Shown piece after piece: positions 1 to 12,497 of a stretch of DNA of 64,000 nt; position 1 is the stretch's first letter, and the number at the start of each line of letters is the position of its first letter. Source of the DNA: Daucus carota subsp. sativus (taxonomy: Eukaryota; Streptophyta; Magnoliopsida; Apiales; Apiaceae); contig NC_030381.2 of assembly GCF_001625215.2 (NCBI RefSeq), positions 53,059,214 through 53,123,213 on the forward strand. The letters are read 5' to 3'. A model generated the notes under the pieces. That model was not told the origin of the DNA, did no database searches, and was given only the letters and a program-made list of their open reading frames with translations. A program made the translations under genes and the position numbers.

Positions 1-3000
1 TACTACTTTTCATTCGGTCTTTAGGCCGAAGTACTTTTCTGGTTTTATGCTCGAGTTGTGCATACATGTCGCATGTGTGTGTTATTTTGACCATGTGCCT
101 CAGAGGAAATGGCAGGGAACAACTCATGCCATTTTAAAAAGGTATAATCTCATGCCATAGGGTTCTTTATGATCAGTTTACAATGATAAGATTTCGACAC
201 CAGCAAATGCTTATTAATTAAAAATCATTTGTTACAAAATTTTGTGATAAGATAAACATACAACTGAAAAAGTAAGAGGTTCATCCTTATAAACATATTT
301 GGCCTATAGAACACAATTAACTTCCTCCAAATTTAACATTTCATCACGAAGGCTCCGTTTGTATCACGAGGAAAATATATTCGGGATCTTCCTGCCTTTG
401 TTTACTTTTAGGAATTTTCCCGAATTACCGAAATATCGTCATTTTTTTAGTTCAGGAGAACATTATCCTGGTTTTTTGTGTTTGTTTAGTTCAAAGAATA
501 TATATAATTTCCGGTAGAGAAAATTATTTGGACTTGTTGAAAAATGACTTCCGCTTTGCAAAAGGGAAATATGTTTCAAATTGAACATTACTTTATTGTT
601 TTTCATAATATTTTTAATGATAGTCAAAAGGAGGGAGGTGAATTAATTTTCCTTTATTTTTTTAGAAAATAATGTCTAAAAAAGTTATTTTCCGGCAAAT
701 AAACGGAGCCCAAGTGTAGAAGAGTAAAAACTTATCATGAATAAACTATCCGCAAATTCACATATTATTCATTGATGAAAACTTATCTTTCACACCTTTT
801 TCCATAACAAGGTTATGATTATCAATTCCCTGTTTCCCTTCACTCATAGAAAAAAACAATGTAAATGACTGAAAATAGAAGTTTTCTTAACTTGATTCAT
901 TCGTATTACCATACAACACATACCTACTTTTATTTCACTAATAGAAAACAATTTAAAATGCCTCGAAAATTATTTACACATATCCCATCAAAGATAACTG
1001 CAGAATATACATTAAATAATTCAAACAAGTTCACACAAATAAATAAATTGGTCTGACATACGGAGGATTATATATTTATAGTTAACTCTAATTCTGGGTG
1101 CCGGAACATATGGGAGTGTGGCCTCCAAAATATGGAAATAATAAGCATTTTTGCAACTAAACTATTGTTAGTTTGAGTCGATGTGGTAATCAACAATACT
1201 AGCATCAAATATTGCTGTTTAATCTGCTTTGATTAAGTAGTACAAGTAATTCTGTATCATGACATAATTGGAACAATAGTAATTAACTAAGCAAAAATGT
1301 CTCGACGAATCATATGGAACCCCATCACTAATAATTAAAAGACGAAAGTCTTTATAACATTCGAAACCATTGATAAATATCACAACAAAAATGATTAAAT
1401 TGTTTTTGGGCCCCATACAGATAAGAAGCTGTTGTAAAGTAGTAGTTCGTATCGGGCTTTGCTTTCCTGAAGCGCAGAGCAAATACAAGAGCCCTGCTTT
1501 ATGTGCGCTTAATGCTGAAGCCCAAAGTGCAAAAAAGCTATTAAAAGCGCTTTTGTGTAAATGGGTGTTTTTATTAGATCAGGACATAATTTTAAAAGTT
1601 GGGTGACTTGGGTCAATATTTTATTTTATTGGGCTTGTTCTAAAACCCAGTGCATTAAACATATAGACTTTTAGTATACATGTTACACTTTTAGTCATAT
1701 ATACTCTAGAAAACCTAGTCAGCACAATCTTTTCCACAAATCCATAACAAAGCACCTGTAAAAGACTTCCCCCAATGACTACAAATCCTCAATGAACACA
1801 ATCAAGAGTGGCCAATGCACACAAAAGTGGATCATCTGAAAGGCAGCTATTGATGACAGTGAGGATGAGGATGTTTAGTATAAGAATGAGGTTTAGATTG
1901 AAGTTGCGCAGAATAAGCGTCTGGATCCTGATTTTGATGATGATTTTAATTATTATAAAGCGAAGAAGATGTTGATGCACAAATATAAATTTTATCCATT
2001 TCTTAATATAATCTGGTACTGTGAAACATATGTCTAGCCTTTTCTTTTGAGTTTATGGATATTAGCATGTTGCGTGTATATATATAAATTAATGTAGTGC
2101 ACTTTGTTTACAAAAGCCCACGTTTTGCTTTGTGCTTAAGCTACAAGAGACCACTTACGCTTTGCCTTCAATAACACTGGCGAAGAGAATTAAAGAACAC
2201 ATCACTGCACTTTGCTGTATACTCTTTTTGTTTATTTATATGTGCTCAAAAGATTGTCTTCCTACAACACTGAAATCGAGTTTCAGCACAAAGCAATAAT
2301 ATTACACAGATGTTATTCTGATTTTAACCAATATTCCCACATAATGGAAGCAAATTCATATTGATGAAAATTTAATCCATGAAATGTTGCTTGATCATTT
2401 TAAATAATTTTTTTGATTGATAATAGTGTGGAGGGAGGGTCATCTTTTTCAAGGAGTTATGATATCTCGTTATATTTCAGTTGCAAGATTTTGGTCCCTA
2501 ATTCTTAGAAAAAGAAACTCTGTTCAGTAAAAGTGGTTATGGATGATTGATATTTCATTGATGATGATTAGTGACTCATGATATCTATTGCATTACTTCT
2601 TTTTTTGGCCATGTTTTTTCTTCCCATTTTACTTCTTTGGATTATTGAGATTGAATAACTCGCTCTTTCCTTTTCCCGTGATCCCTAACCTTGTTTTCCC
2701 CGACTTTCTCAAATGCATATTATCAGCCTGTTTTCTTATCTATTTTCGTGTCTAAATTTCTACTTCATATTTACTCGTCTTAAATTTTAAAGCATTTTTA
2801 GTTGTCGTTCTTGAAGAGGAGAAGGAAAAAGAGGATTTTGACCCATTGTAACTCAATTTCTTCGTGTATAGATGTTATAAATTGAGAGTTGACGGCCCTT
2901 AAGGTCAAAAAGGTATGCCTTCATACTATTGAAAAACCTCCAAGTAGTAACCACTGTATAAGCATTCTCGTCCGATTTCAGGTGTACTGGATGCAGTGGA

Positions 3001-3400
3001 ATAACCTACATTGACCATACTGTAAATAATCCAATAATAAAAGCTTGCCAGGACGGTTTTACTATGATAATCTTTGAACGATTTCCTTTGATATGCAGAA
3101 TGAAACTTAAACACTAAATACTGACTATGAATGTGTAGACAATAGCAACTTTGACTTTTCTGTAACATAACAAGAGTAAGATTGGTGTGAGCCAATTAAT
3201 AAAAGAGTGAGATTTTGGTGCAGTTGATTGATATACATGATAGTTTGTGCCCCAACATTAGTTATTGTAATTTTTTTTTGTAACTAAAAAAAAAATTGTT
3301 TTATCGCAATAATTTTTTAATCAAATATATAAAATATTTTTTTAATGACAACTTTCTGTTAGCAATATTTCTTTTCATCAAAACCACAACTGATGATGAG
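1..3400. other. Spacer at left edge, no supported gene
   Basis: AT-rich DNA with no gene I can support. It contains one probable MITE (351-710) and a short acidic coding-like stretch at about 1840-1980 that is broken by stop codons. The first 150 bases could be the tail of a gene lying outside the window, but nothing identifies it. Confidence 0.6.
351..710. mobile_element. Probable MITE, ends GGCTCCGTTT
   Basis: The left end reads GGCTCCGTTTGT (351-362) and the right end is its near-perfect inverted copy ATAAACGGAGCC (699-710). The 360-bp interior is AT-rich and non-coding. The ends resemble PIF/Harbinger-type MITEs, but no clean target duplication is visible, so the superfamily is uncertain. 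Confidence 0.5.
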
Positions 3401-3477
3401 GCTGCACTATCTTCTACCAAAATGGTTGTCTCTTTTTTTGTTGTTGTTAAGATCAGTTTTGACATTTTGTGTTACAT

Positions 3478-3810
3478 GCAGATGAGCAGCACTGCCGCAT
3501 CATCAATGGTCTTTAACTCAGAAACTTATTACTTTAGATGTTATGTACCTCCATGACAAACCTGGATCTGGAATCTGTCGTCAGAACTCAGAAGGTGTAT
3601 GATGCACTGTGGATGCCGTTGAACAATTCAGTGAACACGAGGGCTGCATCTTGGAAATTGTGGCCAAGGGTTTCCACATATACTCCTCCGTCACATGGGT
3701 GTGCTATATTGCACCTCTAGCAACTTTGCATTCAAGATGATATCGCTGTTGATATTACTACATGTGGTGAAAGTGAAACTGTTCCAGTTTCAAGCCAATG
3801 AGTAAGTATG
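3478..3810 (+). pseudogene. Decayed copy of the MERIT40-like gene's exon 3
   Basis: This stretch aligns base by base with the third exon of the intact gene downstream (9614-9967). Shared blocks include the sequence for a start-to-end run around DVMYLHDKPG, the block AAGGTGTATGATGC, GAGGGCTGCATCTT against GAGGGCTACATCTT, and AAGATGATATCG. Even the exon end and following bases (TCAAGCCAATGAGTAAGTATG region) match the intact gene's TCAAGCCAGTAAGTAAGCATG region. Preceding bases also resemble the end of intron 2, up to the acceptor ACATGCAG. Small insertions, deletions and substitutions destroy the reading frame, and no copies of exons 1 and 2 are evident. It is a partial duplication lying about 1.4 kb upstream of the start of the functional gene in the same orientation. 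Confidence 0.85.
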
Positions 3811-3819
3811 TATGATATA

Positions 3820-3954
3820 CTCCTGTTTTCAAATTATCGACATTTAACTTTTTGGCACACACTTTTGAAAGCACCGGTCACATAGTTAGAATTGTTATTT
3901 TTAAAATTCTAACCATGTGGTCAATCTCTTAGAAGTGTTTATAAACAGAGGGAG
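3820..3954. mobile_element. Degenerate Stowaway-like MITE
   Basis: Ends CTCCTGTTTTC and CAGAGGGAG are flanked by TA on both sides (3818-3819, 3955-3956), as in Tc1/mariner Stowaway elements. It lies directly behind the pseudo-exon. The terminal repeats are imperfect, so the element is old. Confidence 0.5.
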
Positions 3955-3956
3955 TA

Positions 3957-5100
3957 TAATTTTAATATATAATTGTAAGCCCAGAAGCTATATGATATCG
4001 GTAATCTGTAACTGTGTTTTTTGTGAATGTACGAGCCTTGAGAATTTCACTTTCTGAAAAGTTCAGGGGGTGCTGAGAAAGAGCAGGCCCGTCTTCATAA
4101 TGTAGCTGATCTTGAGCTGGAAATTGCCAATTGCGAGGCTACTGATGATTTGAGGCGGCTGCTTTGCCTATAGTAGGGCAAAGGTTCTTACTCAGAGAAT
4201 CCACGAGAAAGCGCCATTCTTCTTGGCGCGCCATTAGCGAAGATGTTTTTACTGCCTTGAACGAAATGGCAGTTGTCCAGATCAGATGTGTCTCACAAAT
4301 GCTTTGCTTTGATTCTTTAAAGTTTTAACCATCTGTTTGTAATGTTAAACTTCTCATACCACTTTATATCCCTTACTACTTTAATTCAAGTTCTGAAACG
4401 TACCTTTGTGATAATCAGCTAGAATTGATCTAATTTTCTCATTAATTCCATCAAATAATTTTACAAGTGTTCTTCTCCGGTTGCATGTGTATCTTAGCTT
4501 CAGCTTGGAGATCAATATTTAAAGTGTTAAATTATAATAATCTCACCATCTATATAGTTCTATTAACGTACATGGTCAAGTTATAGTAATATCTAACCTG
4601 ATTTTCTTTCTTCTGCAAGACCTTTAAAAATCAATAAACGGTATCAAATATCTGAGAATAATAAATGAAATCTTAATAAATCCCTGAACCGAATATATAT
4701 ATTCGAACATAATCAACTTATTTAATGGACACCAATCCATTTTTTTATTCGCATGCTACCCAATTAAGGTCGAAAATCTTAATTATCCCGTTTTGATTTT
4801 TTTTTAAAAACCAAAACAGCAGTCATAAGTTGTGACGTGAAACAAAGGGAAACTTTTTTTAAAAAAAAATATTCTCAAACACACATATTAAAACAGCTTA
4901 TTTACCTTAAAAATTTATAAATATAAAAAAAAATCTATTTTAACACATATATTAAAATTTATTATTTCTGGGGAAATAACTTATTACTACTTCGTGAAAA
5001 GTAAGTTAAGCCAAAAAAAAAAAAAGGAAGATAAATACAGAAATAAAATATTATTTCCCGAACCCAAAATGACACTGCGCAACTGACACCTATTAAAAAT
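3957..5100. other. Spacer with possible exon relic near 4070-4170
   Basis: Mostly AT-rich sequence. At about 4070-4170 (+) a short open stretch reads with a coding-like composition (residues such as EKEQARLHNVADLELEIANC) and then meets stop codons. It may be a relic of another gene, but I do not recognise the family. Nothing else is seen before the GA-rich leader of the next gene. Confidence 0.4.
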
Positions 5101-5119
5101 CACTTCTCCCCTTTCATTC

Positions 5120-5173
5120 GAAGGCGCAGACAACGAGAGAGATCGAGAGAGAGATATCGAGAGAGAGAGAGAG
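5120..5173 (+). repeat. GA microsatellite in 5' leader
   Basis: A run of GAGAGA with a few ATC interruptions sits directly before the ATG at 5174. GA/CT-rich 5' leaders are common in plants. Confidence 0.8.
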
Positions 5174-8100
5174 ATGGAGGCAAGTGAAGGGCACATCACG
5201 ACACCACCACCACCACCACCAGCTCCCTACACACTCCCACCCTCAAGCTATGCTAGTGAAGACATAATCTTTTGTATTGACACAGACAGTGAGTGTCTCA
5301 AAGAAATGAAAGTCGGCGGTCCTGCGGGTCCCTTCACAAGATTGGACACAATGAAGCAGTCGATTCTCATGTTCATCAATGCCAAGCTCGCTATTAACTC
5401 TGATCACCGCTTTGCTTTTTGTGCTATTGGGAAAAACACTTACTGGGTGAGTTTTCTTGTTAAAAATTCGATCTTTTTTGTGGGTTTGGTTGATTTTGTG
5501 ATTCTTGTGTTTTTGATTGACTTGTGTGTGCATTTCGGTATCTGGGTTGCTTTTATTTTTTTGATTTGGCTTGTTTTTGATGGATTTGTGTGAATTATGT
5601 GTGTAGAGTGTAGGTTTATTGTTTTGTGTATAAATTTTATGTAAGGTATGAAGAGGGTTTGATGTATGCATGAGTTATCTGTGCTGGAATTCTGTGTTTG
5701 GATTTGCTGATTTTCTGAAAAGGCGGAAACCCTAGGTTGTTTTAGTTCTGATTTTACTTTTTTAACTGCCTAAAAGCATAGATTGAGTTTGGCTACAATT
5801 TTAATAGTTCAAAATAGGAACTTTACTTGTTTTTCTTTCATTTAAAGATTAGACTTGAAGGAAGCAACGAAGAGGGTGGGATTTTTTGTTGAATTTCAGT
5901 ACTTTACTTGAGTAGATGCTGGTAAGCCCTTGCATTTTAAGTAATGAGGACAACATGTCAGCATCTTGACCCTGAAGGTTAACCTATTAAGATACAGATC
6001 ATTGGTGTTCACCCTTTATTTCTGTCCTAGTGTTATCAGGGAGAATCTATGTATATGTGGTTTTCCAACAATGTACATGAACCTTGTGGTGTCAGGCTCA
6101 TGCTTGAAATTTGCTTTCGACATGATAAAGCTTTGAAATTTGAGTGTAGCTACACTCTCACTTAATACAATTACAATCTGTATTACTTGAGTATGTATCT
6201 CTTGTTTTATCAACCAAAGGGAACCTGTAACACTTAACTGATGCATGCACACATGTTCAACCTAACTGATAAACTAGAATAGTCGGAAAAAGACTTTTTT
6301 TGCATATAAGATTCCTCTTTTTCTCCCTTTATCATATCATTATTCTTTTATATTTCCACGCATAAATGTCAAATTCTTAAAAACCTATCATGTAATTGAC
6401 ATTATATATTAAATGTCTCATGTTGGACTTATATCATTATTCTATTATATTTTCACACATAAATGCCAAATTCTTAAAAACCTGTCATGTAGTTGACATC
6501 CGTTATATATTAAATGTCTCAAGTTGGACTAAGTAATAAACAAGCATATAAAAGATCATCTCACATATGACGTGACACTACATGTGAACAAATCGAAATC
6601 AGCAATATCGATTGTGCTTTCTTTCCACGTATTATTGCCATATTGACAAACTTGTTATTTTATAGTGATTTTAATTTGTCTGCTTGTAGTGCCACGTGAT
6701 ATGTCAAATAGAATCTGTTTAATGGTCCTGTTCAATGCGTGTCATTTAATATATAATGCCACGTAATATGTCAGATTGAATTTTATTTTCTATATAGCCG
6801 CCTATTGCACATTTCATTTAATATAAAGGAAATTTAAGTACAAAACTGTTTTTGAATGAAATTCTTATTACGAAATCAGAAAAAAAACACAAGATGCCTT
6901 TTTCCAATATATTGATAAGCGCAAAATTATTTTAAAGTTGCAAACACATTTCTTGTATACTTAAATACCTCAAGTTTTGACCTTTTCAATCTGAAAGAGT
7001 AAACTAGTAAAGAACAACAAACCCTAGGGAGGAAGGAGAGAAGGAGAGCGTGTGTGTAATGTTTGAATGAATGAAAGGTAGTTATTTTGGGTTGATAATA
7101 TTTTTAAGTTTTTCCGTGATTGATTATTGATTTATATTTTGGTCTGTTTCTGATGGATATATGGAGAGTAAATTGTATTATGTATACCCTTACATAGATT
7201 ATAAACATGATCTTGTGCCCACACATCGATATATAGATTGTTATACGCATTAACATATCTGAATTTTGTTATAGATACATGGATTGTTATATTTAGAATA
7301 TGTAGTATTGCAAGTGGTAATGTGGTATGTCAGTTGGTACAGATGCACTTTACTCTTATATAAATCATGTAGGAAAGTTCATTGTAGTGTGCTTATTTGG
7401 AAAAAAAAATTTGGGGGGTAAATGTAGATATATGCATACATTACGTCTAATGTTGTTTTAGTAACAAATCCCAAGTCCGAGTACCATTTTTTCTACTCTT
7501 ATCTTTATTTAATAGTAGTGTGCTTATTTGGAATTTATTTTTTTGGTGGGGTGGGGGGTAAATGTAGATATATGCATACATTACATCTATGTTGTTTTAG
7601 TAACAAACCCCAAGTCCAAAGACCATTTTTTCTATTCTAATCTTTATTTAACGAACTAAAAGCATCAATTGAGTGTGGCCACAATTGTAGTACATCAAGA
7701 TGGAAAATTTACTTAATTTTCTTTAATTGAATGATCAAATAAAAGGGAAGAAAAGAAGAGGAAGATTCATGTGGAATTTTTTTTATTTTTCTTTGCTAGA
7801 TGCCTGGCAATTCTTCACATCTAAGTTTTAAGCTACCACTGTTATATATAAGCAAGACCAGATATCTTTATAATGATGAGAAACCTCTTTAAATCCTTTT
7901 GCCGATCATCTACAAAAATTTCTTTACCTTTCTCCTAATGAGTCCTTTATGCAATTTTGATCAATTAATGCTTCATACATGACCACGCCTCTAATACAAG
8001 CCGTTGGTATTATCATAGACTTGCATAAGCTCCGGCAGAACTTCATCTTAATCAAAGCATTGAATTAATATTTGTTGGTCCTTTAGGGCAAATATTTTCC

Positions 8101-9967
8101 TGTTGTATTCCTGTTGGTTGGTCAATGCAATTGTGCAATCTTCACTCAGATTAACTACAACTGGACAGAAAAGGCGGCTCGGTTATGCAAAATTTGTTAT
8201 TAGTAGGCTAGTAGCTGGTAATAGAAAATGTTGGATCCAAAGCAGCAACCTGATAACTGATAAGTGTCCTAATGTTCACAGCTTTCTCAAAGTCCAAAAA
8301 AATGATTTTTATCATGTTTTCTTTAAGTTTCTAGAGCATTAACTAATCAAAACATTGAACATGTTTATGTTTTCTTTATGCAGCTACAGAAAGATTTTAG
8401 CAGCAGGTCCGATTTTGCATTCATAGCATTCACTAAGATCACAGAGCTTTCCTCGTCAGACCAAGCTGATCTCACCCAGCTATTCAGGGCGGCTGCACAC
8501 GAAGCGAAAAAATCTCGTGCGCAAAATCGCATCCTCAGGCTGGTGAGCTGAATTGCACTCCTGAATTGCCACATTTATTTATTACTATAATATTTTGTTA
8601 CTATGAAGCAGCATTCTGGTTCTTGTTAATGATAGAGAATGTCAGTTGTACTTTTTTATGAGTATCCTTCTATTTTTTGTTCGGTTGATCTCATGCAATC
8701 ATTTTATACCAATGCAAGATGCCATGTGGAATTGAGATACATCAGAGACAAAATTGTAGCAAGTGTAATAAATATTGTAAAAATACATTGATACTTTGTA
8801 AAGATAATGTGAACGAATGAATTGGTGTTTTGAAGCCTTTGGAGCGGCATAATAAGTTTTGCATTTCCAGTATGTTAAATTGAACGAGCACGTATAGTAA
8901 AGGAAAACATTTGATACTTAGTCCTTTTACTCTTAAGTCTTAGGAGTGTCATTGAATTGGATAACTATATTAAGAAACTAGATCTAGGTTCTTACCTCCT
9001 ATTTTTGTATCTGATGAATGATGATTGTTACACAACGTCACATTCTGCCAAATGGCAATATATTTTGGTTCCGTGCATTTGGGGACCCAGTTGCTATTTA
9101 GAGAGCAAATAGTCCCTTGGTAGTATATATATATTTCCTCAATGAAGATATAAGAACAGGTAGCTATCTGAGAAAGGAATAATATGTCCAATCAGAGGCG
9201 GAACTAGGCATAGTTTACGGGTTGAATGTAATTGTTTTTGGCAAGTGGCAGATTCTAATTTATCCTCCTTGTTATAGCAGATTGCATTTCCAACTATTTA
9301 CCTTTAATGATAAAGGTACCCTTTATTGAGGGTCTATCTCATGGTTGATTTTGTTCTGCAACTTATTGTTACCAGCGGCAGGGTTTAAAATTTCATTAAG
9401 CATACAAGACTGATTGTGATGAAAATATGCATTTTGTATTCTCAACTTGCTGTTATTAACATTTTGATCTATTGCTGGTTGTTTTGATTGCTATAATTTT
9501 TCATCAAAAAATGAGTTAATAACAGAGTCATCAAGCCAGGCTCCTTTCTACCAAGATGTTCTTTATTCTCATATCAATAACTTACGTAATTATGGATTTA
9601 TTATCACATGCAGGTTCTGCTGTACTGTAGATCTTCAGTAACTCCATACCATCGATGGCCTGTAACTGAGAAACTATTTACTCTAGATGTGATGTACCTC
9701 CATGACAAGCCTGGACCTGAAAACTGTCCTCAAAAGGTGTATGATGCTCTGGTGGACACCCTTGAACAAGTCAGTGAATACGAGGGCTACATCTTTGAAA
9801 CTGGGCAAGGGCTGCCGCGTATAATCTTTCGCCACATGTGCGTGCTTTTATCCCACCCCCAGCAGCGTTGCGTGCAAGATGATATCGACATACCCAAGTC
9901 TCTCACTAGAAAGCCACCAGCCTCTGAGACAACCACAGGCAGTGAAGTTCAAGGCTCAAGCCAGTAA
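5174..9967 (+). CDS. BRISC and BRCA1-A complex member 1-like (MERIT40/BABAM1 family)
   Basis: Three exons: 5174-5446, 8384-8542 and 9614-9967, all joined in phase 0, giving 261 residues. The family member MERIT40/BABAM1 is a von Willebrand A-like scaffold that holds the BRCC36 deubiquitinase (K63-linked ubiquitin) complexes BRISC and BRCA1-A together, in cytosol and nucleus. What is seen: a proline-rich N-terminus, the strand IIFCIDTDSE that begins the vWA-like fold, a central FAFCAIGKNTYW, the second-exon block SDFAFIAFTKITELSS, and the C-terminal YCRSS-PYHRWPV and DVMYLHDKP blocks typical of the family. The start follows a GA-rich leader. Intron 1 is 2.9 kb and carries tandem duplications. 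The last codons (CAG TAA GTA) overlap a good donor-like GTAAGT at 9964, so an alternative 3' end by splicing is possible. A broken copy of exon 3 lies upstream at 3478-3810. Confidence 0.9.
6335..6529. repeat. Two-copy 96-bp tandem repeat in intron 1
   Basis: The block starting ATATCATTATTCT is repeated at 6335 and 6431, with shared internal words CAAATTCTTAAAAACCT and TATATATTAAATGTCTCA. It lies inside intron 1 of the MERIT40-like gene. Confidence 0.8.
7385..7651. repeat. Two-copy 131-bp tandem repeat in intron 1
   Basis: The block TAGTGTGCTTATTTGG begins at 7385 and again at 7516. Both copies share GTAGATATATGCATACATTA and TGTTGTTTTAGTAACAAA with few changes. It is a local duplication inside intron 1 of the MERIT40-like gene. 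Confidence 0.85.
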
Positions 9968-12400
9968 GTAAGCATGTATAATGTAACTGTTCAGCACACC
10001 CCTTCCCCGACATGGTACTTTGTACTCTGTAATGTGTGTGCGGAAGTGTAACTTTTTAGACTAAACCTTTTTTTTTTCTTGCAAAACTGTGAAGCTTAAA
10101 GCTTTCTAAAAGCTTCAAAGCTTTTCAGTGGACACCTAAAAGACTTGTAGTTTCATAAAGATGCGCGTGGTGTGTTATGGTTTACATGATCAGCGCTACA
10201 AGAGCTGCATGTTGTCGGATAATTTGCGAGATGCAGAACTTCAAAACTGCTTTAGTTCATGATATCCATATTTTGCTGAGATGCTATGCAGATGAATTAA
10301 AACGGATTCATGATAGAAAAATGCAGTATTATTGCGGATAGATAGTATTATTAGTCACACAAGTTGATATAATATCCATATAATTTGGTTACTTATCAAC
10401 TACTGAGAAAACAAAGTCTTGCTCTTATCTGTCTGATTGTATATCAGTCTATCCACATCTTTTGGAATAATTATATTACGCTAATATTATTATTTTGATG
10501 CTAATCAACATCAACCATTGAGGTTAGAAATATGAAGAGCAATGGGGTTTGATGATAAGATGGTATTTACTATTTAGTATCTACAGCTGCAGGCAATGGT
10601 TTATCCATCTGTCTATTTTCTTATTGTCCAAGTCTCCAGAACAGTTTTCTAAAATATTTCTAAAATATAGTTTAATAAGTTATGAAATATTTTCTTACTG
10701 TCCAAGTCTCCAGAACTCTTGTTTACACTGAGAAAAGGACTCGCAAATATTTCTAAAATATAGTTTGATAAATTATCTTGAACTTTTCTTTTCTGAATAA
10801 ACATTAAAATTTTATACAAAAAGAAAATTTTAAAAATAAACTATGAAATTATATTCATATACGTCTTAATATGCGTGTCGAGCAATGAAAAAGACCGTAA
10901 TAAAATGAGAGGGAGAGGGACTGAGGGAGTATATACTATATAATAGACGGTCCTGTTTTCCGGCATCTGTATAACGTCCGAGATTATAACAATATTTTGT
11001 GACATTCAATATTATTTTTTTAACAGGTAAAATTTAGGAAAAATCATTGAAAAAATAAATAATCATTCTAGTCGTCCATCAGAAAAAATACTAAATATGA
11101 TAAACATATGTTGTAATCTCGATTGTTAGATATATTATATAACAATTATGAATTATAGGACCCGTAGTAGAAATCACAGTTGCTCGTTAACAATGAAATG
11201 ATAAAAGTCAGATACAAACTAAATTTTATAAATTGTTTTTCCGGTCAGCAACATCAGCTTAAGATTATTATACCGAGTGAACACCTGAGCATGACGGTAT
11301 CTTCACTATTATACTCCCATTTTAAGAAAGTATAGTAAAAGTCAACTGGGACATTATCAATCTTTAACTAAAAATGTCCATGAAACGTTATTGATCCAAA
11401 GTGTTCTCAACTTGTTCAACTTAGCCGGTGTTTAAATGAAAAAGAATTGCATTTTAATATAGTTGTCTTCTTTTTTAATAAATTAAAAGGATTTGACCAA
11501 ACTTTCATGCCCAAATATGGCTGTTCCTTTATCCACTCAATGACTCAAAGGGGTTATCTGCAGCTTCAATTTTGTAAGCATCGTACTGCTCGGATGCATG
11601 ATATAAATTATGTGTTTATTTTCGTTTAAGTGAACTCGATTTTATTTGTTTATTAAAAAATTTGATTTTAGAGAAGAATTTTGTTCGTTTAGTAAATAAA
11701 TATGTATATTTTACGGGTTTTGTTTAAACTCGGCTCGAATATATTTGTTTATGTTATTATATTCTTGACACTCGAAATTTCCTGCCCTGGACAGGACATG
11801 TACCTGGTCATGTTGATTTATGCCTATATTTGAAATCTCTCATCCAATTCCATGATATTTTAAAATAAAAAATTGTCAACAAAAGGAAGAGTTTCTTGAT
11901 CAAACATGGGGACACCTAACATGTCCTTTAATTGAATCTTAGGGTAATCTAAAATAATAGTATTACCTTCATTTTATAATGGAGCCATTTAACTCCAGCT
12001 TATAATGGGGACGTTTAACATATTTTAACTGGAAAAAATTGATTATAAAGAAGAAGTCATTTTTGTTTTATGTATTTAGATGATTTTTTTATATTTACAA
12101 TTTATTAAATATAAAAATTATTAATAATATAATAAATTTTATAAATTATCTTTTAAAATGGTTCCTACATATTTATAAAATCAAAATTTAAAAACAAATA
12201 TAAGCCAATGAAAAAATTTAAATTTTCAACTTCTCAGATTCTAATTTATAAATTGTTTTCGACCCATAAATTTATTACACAAATGATAAGAATAAGCTGA
12301 TTTTGGCTTATAAATCGAGCCCAGCTGTGTCATCAAGTTGTTCTTTTAGGCTCTTGAGAGGCACTAACTGCTATTATTTATTATTGGAAGCTACCAAGTT
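9968..12400. other. Spacer between MERIT40-like and PP2C genes
   Basis: No gene seen. The region near 10617-10780 contains a two-copy duplication: TGTCCAAGTCTCCAGAAC occurs twice, followed each time by ATATTTCTAAAATATAGTTT. A Stowaway-like right end lies at about 10929. The rest is AT-rich sequence without recognisable structure. Confidence 0.6.
10741..10929. mobile_element. Stowaway-like MITE remnant
   Basis: The right end ACTGAGGGAG is followed by TA (10930-10931). Internal words (AATATGCGTGTCGAGCAA and a poly-A/T centre) match the related elements at 18699-18942 and 33789-33994. The left border is decayed, so the start given is approximate. Confidence 0.5.
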
Positions 12401-12411
12401 GATGGATAACT

Positions 12412-12421
12412 CTATAAATAG
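12412..12421 (+). promoter_or_regulatory. TATA box of the PP2C gene
   Basis: CTATAAATAG lies about 80 bases before the ATG at 12498, a normal plant spacing. Confidence 0.6.
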
Positions 12422-12497
12422 ATTAATCCAACAGGCATTGGTTTTAAGTTTTAACTTTTATTAAGGTTGCAAACAAGAGAATTTTGCATCTGTTTGT

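Noticed and set aside
1440-1610. Coding exon suggested by a 78-residue plus-strand frame
   Set aside because: The sequence has repeat-like GCGCTT/AAGCGC words typical of a MITE interior and no recognisable protein domain.
5243-5671. Antisense 142-residue frame over the first MERIT40-like exon
   Set aside because: It is a shadow of the real exon and a T-rich intron, with Lys/Asn/His bias and no domain.
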